DNA of 64,000 bases from Sanguibacter keddieii DSM 10542 (GTDB lineage Bacteria; Actinomycetota; Actinomycetes; Actinomycetales; Cellulomonadaceae): the NCBI RefSeq assembly GCF_000024925.1, contig NC_013521.1:3720001-3784000 (forward strand), written 5' to 3'. The position numbers and the translations under genes were made by a program. Below are positions 30,546-39,556 of this stretch, piece by piece. Below the pieces are notes generated by a model. That model did no database searches, was not told where the DNA came from, and saw only the letters and a program-made list of their open reading frames with translations. Each line of letters starts with the position of its first letter. The first letter of the stretch is position 1.

Positions 30546-33500
30546 ATGAGATCACGATCACTGGCCGGGGGTGCGGCGATCGCCGTGGCCCTCGGTGCGA
30601 CACCACTCCTGGCGCTACCCAGCCAGGCAGCGGTGTCACCCTCCGCAGCGGTCATCATCGACGAGGTGTACGGCGGTGGCGGCAACAGCGGCGCCACCCT
30701 GAAGAACGACTTCGTCACGCTCCACAACACGACCGACCAGCCCGTCACCGTCGACGGCTGGAGCATCAGGTACGCGGCCGCGGGCAGCGGCTTCACCGCC
30801 GGCTCCCAGAGCGCCCCGCTCACCGGCGAGATCCCCGCCAAGGGCTCCTACCTCGTCCAGCTGGCCCCCGGGGCCGGCGGCACCCTCGACCTGCCCACGC
30901 CCGACGCCCAGGCGGACATCCCGGCCGGTGCCGCGAACGGCACCTTCGCGCTCGTGTCGAGCACCGACCCCCTGGTGTGCGCACCCACGGCGTGCGCGAC
31001 CGACCCCGCGGTCGTCGACCTCGTCGGCTACGGCACGGCGGCGACCTTCGCAGGCACGGCGCCCGCACCGGTCCTCAGCGCCACCACCTCGGCCTCACGG
31101 ACCGACTTCGCCAACACCGGCGACAACGCTGCCGACTTCGTCGCCGGCGCGCCGACCCCGGTGAACTCGAACGGCGACGGTCCTCCCGTACCGCCGCCGC
31201 CGGAGGACGCCGGTGACCTCACCATCGCCCAGATCCAGGGCACCGGTCCCGCGACGCCCTACCTCGACCAGCAGGTCTCGACCTCCGGGTACGTCACCGC
31301 GTCCTACCCGACCGGTGGCTACAACGGCTTCGTCATCCAGGAGGCCGGCACCGGTCTCACCTGCCCCGCCGAGGGCGAGGCGTCCTCCGCGCTGTTCGTC
31401 TACACCGCGAGCGCACCCACCGTCGCCGTCGGCGACTACGTCGACGTGACCGGTGTCGCCGGCGAGTACGACGGGCTCACCCAGATCGCCACACCGACCG
31501 TCGCACCGGGCACCGCCGAGGGCGCAGCCCCCGTCGCCGCCGAGTGCGCGTGGCCCGCGACCGACGCGGGGCGCGAGTCCCTCGAGTCGATGCTCGTGCT
31601 GCCGCAGGGTGGCTTCACGGTCACCAACACGTACACCACCCACCAGTACGGCGAGGTCGGCCTGGCCGTCGGTGACAGCCCGCTGCTGCAGCCGACCGAC
31701 GTCGCGCCCTACGGCACGCCTGCTCACGACGCCGTGGTCGCGGACAACGCAGCCCGCGGTGTCGTGCTCGACGACGGCGCGTCGTGGAACTACCTCAGCT
31801 CGCCGAACAACGCGAGCGTCCCGCCGTACGTCACCGCCGACGGCACCGTCCGCGTCGGGGCCTCGGTCGAGTTCACCGACCCGGTGGTCGTCGACTTCCG
31901 CAACGGGACCTGGAAGCTCAACCCGACCTCGCAGGTCACCCCGGCCGACGTCGACGCCTACCCGGTCGTCTTCTCGGGCGAGCGTCCTGCGGCGCCGGAC
32001 ACCGCCGCCATCGGTGACGCCGACGTGACCGTGGCCGCGTTCAACGTGCTCAACTACTTCACGACGACCGGCTCCACCGTCACCGGGTGCTCCTCGTACA
32101 CCGACCGCACCGGCGCGGGCATCACCACGAACACCTGCCCGGGCAACGGCCCGCGCGGTGCGTGGGACGCCGACAACCTCGAGCGTCAGCAGGACAAGAT
32201 CGTCGACGCCATCACCCGTCTCGACGCCGACGTCGTCGGTCTCATGGAGATCGAGAACTCGGCAGCGCTCGGCGAGGCTCCCGACGAGGCCGTCGGCACG
32301 CTCGTGGCCGCGCTCAACGCGGAGGCCGGCGAGGACCGCTGGGCCTTCGTCGAGTCCCCCGCCGACCTGCCGGCCGTCGCCGACCAGGACGTCATCTCCG
32401 GCGCGATCATCTACCAGACGGCAGCCGTGACCCCCGTCGGCGAGTCGCACGCGCTCGGGACCCTCAGCGGCGCCGGGCAGACCTTCGTCAACGCCCGCGA
32501 GCCCATCGGGCAGGCCTTCGAGCCTGCTGACGGCGGCAAGCCGTTCTTCGTCGTGGCGAACCACTTCAAGTCGAAGTCCGCGGGCGGTGCCTCGGGCGCC
32601 GAGCGCGACCTCGGCCAGGGTGCCTGGAACGCAGCGCGCACCGCTCAGGCGACCGCGCTGGCGACGTGGGTCGACGAGACCGCCCTCCCGGCCGTCTCCG
32701 CCGAGGCCGGCGTCCCGGTCGAGGACGTCCTGCTGCTGGGCGACTTCAACGCCTACACGCACGAGGACCCGCTGCTGCACCTCTACGGGGCGGGCTACCA
32801 GGACGCGACGACGCTCGAGGGCCGTGGTGAGCTCACCTACTCCTACCAGGGGCTCAACGGCTCGCTCGACCACGTGCTGCTCAACGAGTCGGCCGCCGAG
32901 CGCTTCACCGGCTCGGACGTCTGGGAGATCAACGCTCCCGAGTCGATCGCCCTCGAGTACTCGCGCTTCAACGTGACCGCCGGCGACTTCTACCGCGCTG
33001 ACGCGTTCCGGTCCTCCGACCACGACCCGGTGGTCGTGGGCCTCACCGCCGGCGAGCCCGCGGCCGAGGCGACGGAGACCACCCTCACCCTGCTCAACAT
33101 CAACGACTTCCACGGCCGGATCGGCCTGTCCGGCGAGGACGGCAGCGGTCCGTCCACGGTGGCCTTCGCCGGGACCGTCGAGGAGGAGCGCGCCGCAGCC
33201 GGCGAGGACAGCACCCTGTTCCTCTCCGCGGGCGACAACATCGGTGCGTCGCTGTTCACGTCGGCGATCCAGCAGGACCAGCCGACCATCGACGTCCTCA
33301 ACACCCTCGAGCTGGCGTCCAGCGCCGTGGGCAACCACGAGTTCGACAAGGGCTTCGACGACCTCACCGGTCGTGTGTCCACGGCCCTCGACGCCCCGTA
33401 CCTCGGTGCGAACGTCTACACCAAGGGCACCAGGGAGCCTGCTCTCGACGAGTACAGCATCCACGAGGTCGACGGGGTCCGCGTCGCCGTGATCGGCGTC

Positions 33501-35408
33501 GTCACGCAGGAGACGCCGTCGCTGGTGACGCCGGCCGGCATCGCCGACCTCGAGTTCGGCGACCCCGTCGACGCGGTCAACCGCGTCGCGGCCCAGCTGA
33601 CCGACGGCGACGAGAGCAACGGCGAGGCCGACGTCATCGTGGCCGAGTACCACGAGGGCGCCGGAGCGGGCACGCCCGACGGCGCGACCCTCGCGGAGGA
33701 GGTCGCCGGTGGCGGCGCCTTCGCGAAGATCGTCACGGGCACCTCGCCCGCGGTCGACGTCATCTTCACCGGGCACACCCACAAGCAGTACGCCTGGGAC
33801 GCTCCCGTCCCCGGGACCACCGACGGCTCGACCCGTCCGATCCTGCAGACCGGGTCGTACGGCGAGTTCCTCGGCAAGGTGACGCTCGACGTGGACCTCG
33901 AGTCCCGTGACGTGGTCGACTACACGGCCGTCAACGTGCCGCGCACCACGACGCCCGAGGAGACCCTGGTCGCCACGTACCCGCGTGTCGCCGAGGTCGA
34001 GCGGATCGTCGCCGACGCGGTCGCCTACGCCGACGAGATCGGCTCGCAGCCGGTCGGCTCGGTCACGGCCGACATCACGACCGCCTTCGCGGGCGGCTCC
34101 GTCGTCGACGGTGCCTACACCGGCGGCGAGCGCGACGACCGCGCCGAGGCCTCGACCCTCGGGACCCTGGTCGGCAACGCCCTGCGGGACAGCCTCTCCG
34201 CGCTCCCGGCCGCGCCGGACTTCGGCGTGGTGAACTCGGGCGGTCTCCGCGAGGAGCTCCTCTACGGCTCCGACGGTGTCGTGACCTTCGCCGAGGCCCT
34301 CGCGGTCCTGCCGTTCGCGAACGACCTGACCATCGTCACGCTCTCGGGCGAGCAGGTCGTCACGATGCTCGAGCAGCAGTGGCAGCGCACCGCCGACGGT
34401 GAGGTCCCCTCGCGGCCGTACCTGCAGCTCGGGCTGTCGGACAACGTCAGCTACACCTACGACGAGGTCCCCGACCCGGCCGACCCCACGCTCACCGTCG
34501 GGGTGGTCCGCTCCGTGACCATCGACGGCGAGCCGATCGACCTGGCTGCCGACTACCGCATCGGGACCTTCTCGTTCCTCGCCTCCGGCGGGGACAACTT
34601 CCGGGTCTTCGCGGACGCCTCCGAGACGGTCAACACCGGTCTGCTCGACTGGGAGGGCTGGGTCCAGTACCTGCAGGACAACTCCCCCGTCGCGCCGAGC
34701 TACGCGCGCTCCGGCGTGCAGGTCTCGGGTGCCGAGGTCGTCGCGGGAGAGGGCCTGGCCCTCACCCCGGGGCTGACCACCACCGTCACCCTCGACCGTC
34801 TGGACCTGCGAAGCCTCGGGTCCCCGGCGAACACCACGGTCACCGCCACCCTCGGCGAGACCGAGGTCGGCACGGCCACGGTCACCGACGGCTCGGCCAC
34901 GGTCGAGCTCACGGTCCCGGAGGGCGTCGTCGCCTCCGAGCTCACCTTCACGGCGGCACCCAGCGGGACCGTCGCGGTCCTGCCGGTCGCCCTCGGCGCA
35001 CAGGGCTCCGAGCCGACCGTGACGCTCTCGTCGACCGAGGTCGTCGCGGGCGGGACCCTCGACGTCCGCGTCGAGGGTGGCACGCCGGGACTCGCGACCG
35101 AGGTGTGGCTCAACTCCGAGCCCGTCCTCCTCGGCTCGCTCGTGCTCGACGCCGACGGCGCCGGGACGCTCACGGTGACGATCCCCCTCGCCACCGCGGT
35201 CGGGGACCACACGATCCGTGTCCTCGGTGACGGCATCGACGTGAGCGCAGCGCTCACTGTCCTCGCCGCCGACGGCTCGGGCGCGGGTGCCGGGTCGGGC
35301 GACGGTCTCGCCTCGACCGGTGGCGACGTCCTGAGCCTCGCGGTCCTCGCGGCTCTCGCCCTGGTCGGTGGTGGGCTGCTCGTGGCCCGCAGGCGCCAGC
35401 AGGCCTGA
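30546..35408 (+). CDS. Wall-anchored extracellular nuclease fused to 5'-nucleotidase
   Basis: The 1,620-residue secreted protein has a signal peptide (cut near SQAA, residue 29), a lamin-tail domain (about 35-170), an OB-fold-like ExeM/NucH segment (about 228-330) and an endonuclease/exonuclease/phosphatase domain (about 490-830). The last has AFNVLNYFTT, MEIENS, LLGDFNAY and SDHDPVV. A metallophosphatase domain follows (about 843-1130; NINDFHGR, GNHEFDKG, TGHTHK), then a 5'-nucleotidase C-terminal domain (VNSGGLREELLYG), Ig-like segments, LASTG at 1588-1592, a membrane helix and a basic tail. It should cut extracellular DNA or RNA and then remove phosphate from the nucleotides, all at the cell wall. 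Whether the two activities pass substrate between them is unknown. A strong terminator follows. Confidence 0.93.
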   Translation: MRSRSLAGGAAIAVALGATPLLALPSQAAVSPSAAVIIDEVYGGGGNSGATLKNDFVTLHNTTDQPVTVDGWSIRYAAAGSGFTAGSQSAPLTGEIPAKGSYLVQLAPGAGGTLDLPTPDAQADIPAGAANGTFALVSSTDPLVCAPTACATDPAVVDLVGYGTAATFAGTAPAPVLSATTSASRTDFANTGDNAADFVAGAPTPVNSNGDGPPVPPPPEDAGDLTIAQIQGTGPATPYLDQQVSTSGYVTASYPTGGYNGFVIQEAGTGLTCPAEGEASSALFVYTASAPTVAVGDYVDVTGVAGEYDGLTQIATPTVAPGTAEGAAPVAAECAWPATDAGRESLESMLVLPQGGFTVTNTYTTHQYGEVGLAVGDSPLLQPTDVAPYGTPAHDAVVADNAARGVVLDDGASWNYLSSPNNASVPPYVTADGTVRVGASVEFTDPVVVDFRNGTWKLNPTSQVTPADVDAYPVVFSGERPAAPDTAAIGDADVTVAAFNVLNYFTTTGSTVTGCSSYTDRTGAGITTNTCPGNGPRGAWDADNLERQQDKIVDAITRLDADVVGLMEIENSAALGEAPDEAVGTLVAALNAEAGEDRWAFVESPADLPAVADQDVISGAIIYQTAAVTPVGESHALGTLSGAGQTFVNAREPIGQAFEPADGGKPFFVVANHFKSKSAGGASGAERDLGQGAWNAARTAQATALATWVDETALPAVSAEAGVPVEDVLLLGDFNAYTHEDPLLHLYGAGYQDATTLEGRGELTYSYQGLNGSLDHVLLNESAAERFTGSDVWEINAPESIALEYSRFNVTAGDFYRADAFRSSDHDPVVVGLTAGEPAAEATETTLTLLNINDFHGRIGLSGEDGSGPSTVAFAGTVEEERAAAGEDSTLFLSAGDNIGASLFTSAIQQDQPTIDVLNTLELASSAVGNHEFDKGFDDLTGRVSTALDAPYLGANVYTKGTREPALDEYSIHEVDGVRVAVIGVVTQETPSLVTPAGIADLEFGDPVDAVNRVAAQLTDGDESNGEADVIVAEYHEGAGAGTPDGATLAEEVAGGGAFAKIVTGTSPAVDVIFTGHTHKQYAWDAPVPGTTDGSTRPILQTGSYGEFLGKVTLDVDLESRDVVDYTAVNVPRTTTPEETLVATYPRVAEVERIVADAVAYADEIGSQPVGSVTADITTAFAGGSVVDGAYTGGERDDRAEASTLGTLVGNALRDSLSALPAAPDFGVVNSGGLREELLYGSDGVVTFAEALAVLPFANDLTIVTLSGEQVVTMLEQQWQRTADGEVPSRPYLQLGLSDNVSYTYDEVPDPADPTLTVGVVRSVTIDGEPIDLAADYRIGTFSFLASGGDNFRVFADASETVNTGLLDWEGWVQYLQDNSPVAPSYARSGVQVSGAEVVAGEGLALTPGLTTTVTLDRLDLRSLGSPANTTVTATLGETEVGTATVTDGSATVELTVPEGVVASELTFTAAPSGTVAVLPVALGAQGSEPTVTLSSTEVVAGGTLDVRVEGGTPGLATEVWLNSEPVLLGSLVLDADGAGTLTVTIPLATAVGDHTIRVLGDGIDVSAALTVLAADGSGAGAGSGDGLASTGGDVLSLAVLAALALVGGGLLVARRRQQA

Positions 35409-35464
35409 CCCGGAGCGGGCGACCGCACCAGCAGGACCCGCACCACCAGCACCACCAGCACGGA

Positions 35465-35500
35465 AGAAGAGGCCCGTCGCGAGAGCGACGGGCCTCTTCT
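35465..35500. terminator. Perfect 16-bp hairpin between convergent genes
   Basis: AGAAGAGGCCCGTCGC and GCGACGGGCCTCTTCT are exact complements around a GAGA loop. It separates the nuclease/nucleotidase gene from the convergent pit gene and probably ends both transcripts. No T-tract follows on either side. Confidence 0.85.
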
Positions 35501-35521
35501 GCACTGCCAGGTCGGACCGTG

Positions 35522-36526
35522 TCAGCCGAGGATCGGGTGCAGGATCCAGTACATGATCGCGGCCACGAGCGCGGCGGCCGGGATGGTGAGGACCCACGCG
35601 ATGCCGATGTTCTTGGCGACGCCCCAGCGCACGGCCGAGAGGCGCTTGGTCGCGCCGACACCCATGATCGCCGAGGTGATCGTGTGGGTGGTGGACACCG
35701 GTGCGTGCAGCACGAAGGCGTTGACGTAGAGCACCACGGCCGACACCGACTCGGCGACAAAACCGCGGGCGGGGTCGAGCTCGATGATCTTGCGGCCGAG
35801 GGTCCGCATGATGCGCCACCCGCCCGAGTAGGTGCCGAGCGAGATCGCCGCGGCGGCGGCGAGCTTGACCCACAGGGGGATGCCGTCCTCCGCGTTCGCG
35901 AAGCCGACGGTCAGCAGCGCCATGTAGATGACACCCATGGTCTTCTGCGCGTCCTGGAGGCCGTGGCCGAGCGCCATCGCTGCTGCGGAAGCGGTCTGCG
36001 CGATCCGGAAGCGGCGGTTCGTCTTGCTCGGCGACGCCCGGCGGAAGATCCACAGCACCGCGACCATCACGAAGAACGCGAGGCCGAAGCCGATGAGCGG
36101 CGAGAAGATCATCGGGAGGACGACCTTGTCGACGATCGCCGACCCGTAGATCCCCAGGCCACCGGCCAGGCCGGCACCGACCAGGCCGCCGATGAGCGCG
36201 TGCGTCGAGGACGACGGCAGCCCGAACCACCACGTGATGAGGTTCCACGTGATCGCGCCGACGAGGGCGCACAAGATGACGACGAGGGCCGTGTGGTCTG
36301 GCGCCCCGTCGAGGTTGACGATCGACTTCGCGATGGTCTCGGCGACCTCGGTCCCGAGCAGCGCTCCCGCGAAGTTCATCACAGCCGCCATGATGAGCGC
36401 GGCGCGCGGGGTCAGCGCACGGGTCGAGACCGAGGTCGCGATCGCGTTGGCGGCGTCGTGGAATCCATTGGTGTAGTCGAAGCTGAGTGCGAGCGCGACG
36501 ACGACAACTACGAGCGCGACCTCCAC
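35522..36526 (-). CDS. pit: Low-affinity inorganic phosphate transporter, Pit family
   Basis: The 334-residue integral membrane protein has two inverted Pit signature halves: FDYTNGFHDAANAIAT at the start and VSTTHTITSAIMGVGA near the end, with SSSTHALIGG between. Pit proteins carry metal-phosphate with protons. GTG 36526 starts just five bases after the stop of the DUF47 gene. Its ribosome binding site (AAGGAG) lies inside the end of that gene, so the two are co-translated. The DUF47-Pit pairing is a conserved phosphate uptake unit. Confidence 0.95.
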   Translation of the reverse strand: MEVALVVVVVALALSFDYTNGFHDAANAIATSVSTRALTPRAALIMAAVMNFAGALLGTEVAETIAKSIVNLDGAPDHTALVVILCALVGAITWNLITWWFGLPSSSTHALIGGLVGAGLAGGLGIYGSAIVDKVVLPMIFSPLIGFGLAFFVMVAVLWIFRRASPSKTNRRFRIAQTASAAAMALGHGLQDAQKTMGVIYMALLTVGFANAEDGIPLWVKLAAAAAISLGTYSGGWRIMRTLGRKIIELDPARGFVAESVSAVVLYVNAFVLHAPVSTTHTITSAIMGVGATKRLSAVRWGVAKNIGIAWVLTIPAAALVAAIMYWILHPILG

Positions 36527-36531
36527 CGGAG

Positions 36532-37152
36532 TCAGGACTCCTTGAGGGCGATGGTCTCGACCATGTTCGCCACGGTCTCGAACGCATCGGCGGCGAGCTC
36601 GAGGGTCTCGACGACCTCCTTGAGCTTCATCAGCTGGATGGGGTCGGCGATCTCGTCGAACATCTGCGCGAGGAGCTTGCGGTGGATCTTGTCGGCCTGG
36701 TTCTCGAGGCTGTTGACCTCGACCCAGTAGTCGGTGAGGTCACCCATCGACCGCAGGTGCGGCATGGCGTCGGCGGTGAGCTCGGCGCAGCGCTGCAGCA
36801 CCTGGATCTGGTCCGAGACGCGGGCGGGCAGCTCGTCGAGCTTGTAGAGCACGATGAGGTCGCCGGCCTCCTCCATGAAGTCCATGCAGTCGTCGAGCGC
36901 CGACGCCAGGCCCGAGATGTCGTCCCGGTCGAAGGGCGTGACGAAGGTCGAGTTGAGGCGGCGCATGATCGAGTGCGTCGCCTCGTCTGCGGCGTGCTCG
37001 ACGTCGGCCAGCTTCTTGGCGATCGCCTTGCGGCCCGCCCGGTCGGCACCGAGCAGCTCGCTCAGGAGGTTCGCACCGACGACGAGGTGGCTCGCCGAGT
37101 CGGCGAGGAGATCGAAGAACGAGGTATCGCGCGGGGTGAGGCGCAGGCGCAC
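36532..37152 (-). CDS. DUF47 family PhoU-like accessory protein of Pit
   Basis: The 206-residue, all-helical cytoplasmic protein starts RLRLTPRDTSFFDLLADSA, typical of DUF47 proteins, and has PhoU-like acidic helices such as DVEHAADEATHSIMRRLNS and DDISGLASALDDCMDFMEEA. Family members modulate the paired Pit transporter and may bind metal clusters as PhoU does. GTG 37152 with GGAG upstream gives the usual length; an in-frame ATG at 37185 would add 11 unconserved residues. It is the first gene of the operon with pit. GTTCACC cores upstream might be PhoP half-sites. Confidence 0.92.
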   Translation of the reverse strand: MRLRLTPRDTSFFDLLADSASHLVVGANLLSELLGADRAGRKAIAKKLADVEHAADEATHSIMRRLNSTFVTPFDRDDISGLASALDDCMDFMEEAGDLIVLYKLDELPARVSDQIQVLQRCAELTADAMPHLRSMGDLTDYWVEVNSLENQADKIHRKLLAQMFDEIADPIQLMKLKEVVETLELAADAFETVANMVETIALKES

Positions 37153-37575
37153 AGCAGGCTCCGTTGGGGGGAAAGAGACGTTCACCGACAGTGAGTGACG
37201 ACCGTGAAGCGACGTCGAGAGATCGACTGATCGTCCCCAGCGTAGGGCAGCGAAAAGGTGAACTCACAACTTCTCGGGTGTCCGGGGCGCAGACTCACGG
37301 TGAACACACAGGAGACCGACCGGCCGGTGAGACGAAGGTCCCACTTCTGCCCGGCGCGCAGAGGGGCCGTCGGTGGCCGCAGGTGGTGCTGCCTCGACCC
37401 GGCGACGGTGCTGGGGAGGTGCCTGGAGGGAGCCGGGGAGCTCCGTCCGGACGTGCTTCGAGGACGCCGGACCACGTAGCGCCTGACGGCGCGAAGGCCG
37501 CTCGTAGCGGCTTGTGTTGGAGCCCGGGGCCACAGTGGCCCGGCGTCGAGAACAACCCTACGCGCCCTCGCTCGA
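37153..37575. promoter_or_regulatory. Intergenic region upstream of DUF47-pit with two GTTCACC cores
   Basis: On the minus strand GTTCACC occurs twice upstream of the DUF47 gene, at 37305-37299 and 37263-37257. These are possible PhoP-box half-sites, but they are 42 bases apart and not in an 11-base array. The rest (about 37310-37575) shows two small inverted repeats near the end of the next minus-strand gene: GCGCC/GGCGC at 37480-37493 and GCCGCT/AGCGGC at 37497-37511. Several frames are open here but none looks like protein. Confidence 0.35.
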
Positions 37576-38229
37576 TCATTCGAGTCGGTCGGCCCGCCAC
37601 ATGGTCGCGGCCTGCTCGAGCTCTTCGGCGGTGCGGGTCAGCGAGGCCGCGCCGCGCGTCAGGCGGGTCCCGCGGTCGCTGTCGACGAGGTCGACCGAGT
37701 CCGCGTCGAAGGCCGCCCCGACCGCCAGGATCCGGCAGAACGCCGCGGCTCGCTCGAGCGCGACCGCGAGGTCGCCGGCGAACACGCCCGAGAGGACCGC
37801 GTCGGCAACGGTCCGCACGTCCGAGGGCCCGGGCGGGCTGACCACCCCGGCGACGACCTCGTGCACGGGCGCAGCGTCAACCCCGAGCCGGAACCGCTCG
37901 GCCACGGTCGTCGGGTCACGGCGCACCCACTCGCGCAGGACGTAGAGCCGCCAGAGCGCTCCGGGCAACGTCTCGGCCGGGCTGTCGGCCCAGAGACCGG
38001 CCACCACGTCGAGCCCTTCGTGCTCGACGAGCCGGACCAGGCGGTCGACCACCTCGGGGTCCTCCTTGGCGCGCGCCCGGTGCACGATCGCGGCGGCGGT
38101 CGTGTGCGCGATCTCCCCCCGGAGCGTCGGGTCGAGGGACCCCGGGATCTCCTCGGCCGCGCGCGGGTCGAGCATCGCCGGACGGCGGGGCTGCGGGCGC
38201 CCGCCCACGGGACCAGGTGAGTCAGTCAT
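37576..38229 (-). CDS. Conserved-looking hypothetical actinobacterial protein
   Basis: The 217-residue protein is soluble and mostly helical, with no signal peptide or membrane helix. It begins with a Pro/Arg-rich stretch, and its core includes EEIPGSLDPTLRGEIAHTTA, a segment DVVAGLWADSPAETLPGALW, and WVRRDPTTVAERF. I do not recognise a family or catalytic motif. ATG 38229 was chosen because in-frame sequence upstream is unlike protein; a promoter candidate lies 65-90 bp upstream. No operon partner. Confidence 0.75.
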   Translation of the reverse strand: MTDSPGPVGGRPQPRRPAMLDPRAAEEIPGSLDPTLRGEIAHTTAAAIVHRARAKEDPEVVDRLVRLVEHEGLDVVAGLWADSPAETLPGALWRLYVLREWVRRDPTTVAERFRLGVDAAPVHEVVAGVVSPPGPSDVRTVADAVLSGVFAGDLAVALERAAAFCRILAVGAAFDADSVDLVDSDRGTRLTRGAASLTRTAEELEQAATMWRADRLE

Positions 38230-38293
38230 GCAGACCAGTCTCGCCCCGGGACGGTCGGGTGCCAACCGTGAGCACACCCAAACGTACGAAGAG

Positions 38294-38321
38294 TCACTAT
38301 CCTCGTAAAGCTGCTTGACAA
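38294..38321 (-). promoter_or_regulatory. Candidate promoter of the 37576-38229 gene
   Basis: On the minus strand TTGTCA (38321-38316) and TAGTGA (38299-38294) are spaced by 16 bases, a fair -35/-10 pair about 65 bp before ATG 38229. This stretch is distinctly less GC-rich than its surroundings. The -35 overlaps TTGACA on the other strand (38315-38320), but no matching plus-strand -10 was found. Confidence 0.4.
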
Positions 38322-38603
38322 CCCAAATTGTTGATAACCACCTTATGGGACAAGGCGTCGAAGCCGACGCCTCGGCACAGAGGCCCTCGGGCCCCTGCAC
38401 GGACCACGAGCACAGGCGCTCCAGCTGGTCCACCGGCACTCACAGCAGCGTCCGACAGGCCGACTGCCCGAGAGCCTCCCAGGTGATGGTTGTCCGTGGT
38501 GGACGCAGGTCGAGACCGGGCGCACAGATGCTCCCGACCAGACCTGCTCCGCCCCGCCCCCGCGCTCTCACCCCACCCTCCAGCTCCAAGGGAGAGACCA
38601 GAG
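38322..38603 (+). other. Leader region of the secreted-peptide gene
   Basis: About 280 bp separate the divergent promoter from the peptide gene. The left end is A/T-rich for this genome, with an imperfect dyad TTGACAA/TTGTTGA around 38315-38334. The rest is GC-rich with no reliable frame. The ribosome binding site of the peptide gene (GGGAGAG) is at about 38590. No convincing plus-strand promoter could be chosen. Confidence 0.35.
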
Positions 38604-38954
38604 ATGAAGCACCGGAAGACGATCACACTCGCGTTGGCAGCCGCACTGATGGCTGCAGGCATGACGAGCGCACAGGCCGGCACGGGATCGATGAACTGCA
38701 ACGTCAACTCGTCGTTCGCAGGACAGACACAGACGAGCTCCGCCAGGACATGGCAGTCGGCAGACCATGCGTGCGGTTCCGTCCAGGTCAACGCGAACTT
38801 CAGACGCCCTGGAGATCCCGTGACCATCCACCAGACAGGAGTGCGGAGCCATCACCGCTCTGTCGCGGTCTCACCCGGGGGTGTCCTCTCGGCCGTGCAC
38901 TCCGTGACAAGGGCGCACTGGCCCTACGGTCACTCGTTTACGACGCGGGTTTGA
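38604..38954 (+). CDS. Small secreted two-cysteine peptide precursor
   Basis: The 116-residue precursor has a clear signal peptide (basic MKHRK, hydrophobic core, cut after TSAQA at about 24). The mature part of about 92 residues has exactly two cysteines (in MNC and HAC), many Ser/Thr/His/Arg and little acidic charge. Two free Cys suggest one disulfide. The layout recalls lactococcin 972-like bacteriocin precursors, whose genes also sit by an ABC exporter, but the conserved C-terminal pattern of that family is not obvious. ATG 38604 has GGGAGAG upstream. Less biased codons than the neighbours suggest acquisition. It is followed by a strong hairpin and then the lipoprotein, adaptor and ABC genes. 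Function is inferred only from context. Confidence 0.8.
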   Translation: MKHRKTITLALAAALMAAGMTSAQAGTGSMNCNVNSSFAGQTQTSSARTWQSADHACGSVQVNANFRRPGDPVTIHQTGVRSHHRSVAVSPGGVLSAVHSVTRAHWPYGHSFTTRV

Positions 38955-38973
38955 ACCCGACCCGTCGATCTCC

Positions 38974-39007
38974 GGCGGGCACCCCGTCCACAGACGGGGT
39001 GCCCGCC
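38974..39007 (+). terminator. Perfect 15-bp hairpin after the peptide gene
   Basis: GGCGGGCACCCCGTC and GACGGGGTGCCCGCC pair exactly around a CACA loop, 20 bases after the peptide stop. It lies between the peptide and lipoprotein genes, so it could make the peptide mRNA more abundant than the downstream transporter mRNA by partial termination or protection of the 3' end. Confidence 0.75.
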
Positions 39008-39057
39008 CCCCCTCGCCCGCACTGAGCTCTCTCCCTTCCCTTCTGCCGGAGACCCAC

Positions 39058-39525
39058 ATGAAAACCTGCCTCCTCATCGCCCTGCTGCTGCTCACGACGT
39101 CCTGCTCGTCGACGTCGCCGGACACCGGGCCGGACGGACGAACTGCCGAGCCTGAACGGTCTGCCGCGCAGACCCGCGCCGTGGAGACCGGCGAGGTCAC
39201 CGCCGACGACTACGAGCAGGCCTTCCGCGAGTTCCAGGCCTGCATGGCCGACGGCGGCTACGAGGTCTCCGACAGCGGGATGACCGGCAACGTCTACGAC
39301 TACTCCTTCCCGCAGGCAGCCACAGGCGCCGGAGTGTACGAGCCCTGCTACGAGTACCACTTCTCCGAGATCGACCTTGTGTGGCAGCTCGCCAACGAGG
39401 ACTTCTCATACACCACGCAGCTCATCAAGAAGTGCCTCCTCGAACGCGGGATCGAACCGCAGGACACCTCACGAGAGGTCAATGCCCAGCTCGACGAGCA
39501 CGGCATCTCCTTCGGTGACTGCTGA
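39058..39525 (+). CDS. Small lipoprotein of the peptide-ABC locus
   Basis: The 155-residue protein has a lipoprotein signal peptide with lipobox LTTSC, so Cys16 should be lipidated and the protein held on the outer face of the membrane. The mature part is acidic and contains EQAFREFQACMADGGY, a patterned helix with a Cys, and further Cys residues in EPCYEYHF, LIKKCLLERG and at the C-terminus, which suggests disulfides. The gene stands 31 bp before the adaptor gene and is likely in its operon. A role as immunity or receptor component is possible but unproven. No known domain. Confidence 0.82.
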   Translation: MKTCLLIALLLLTTSCSSTSPDTGPDGRTAEPERSAAQTRAVETGEVTADDYEQAFREFQACMADGGYEVSDSGMTGNVYDYSFPQAATGAGVYEPCYEYHFSEIDLVWQLANEDFSYTTQLIKKCLLERGIEPQDTSREVNAQLDEHGISFGDC

Positions 39526-39556
39526 CCTGGCCTCTAGACACCCACGAAGGACACTC

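Noticed and set aside
31095-36587. Minus-strand open frame of 1,830 codons opposite the nuclease/nucleotidase and continuing over pit
   Set aside because: Biased composition and no domains; the true minus-strand pit gene uses a different frame. Rejected as a shadow.
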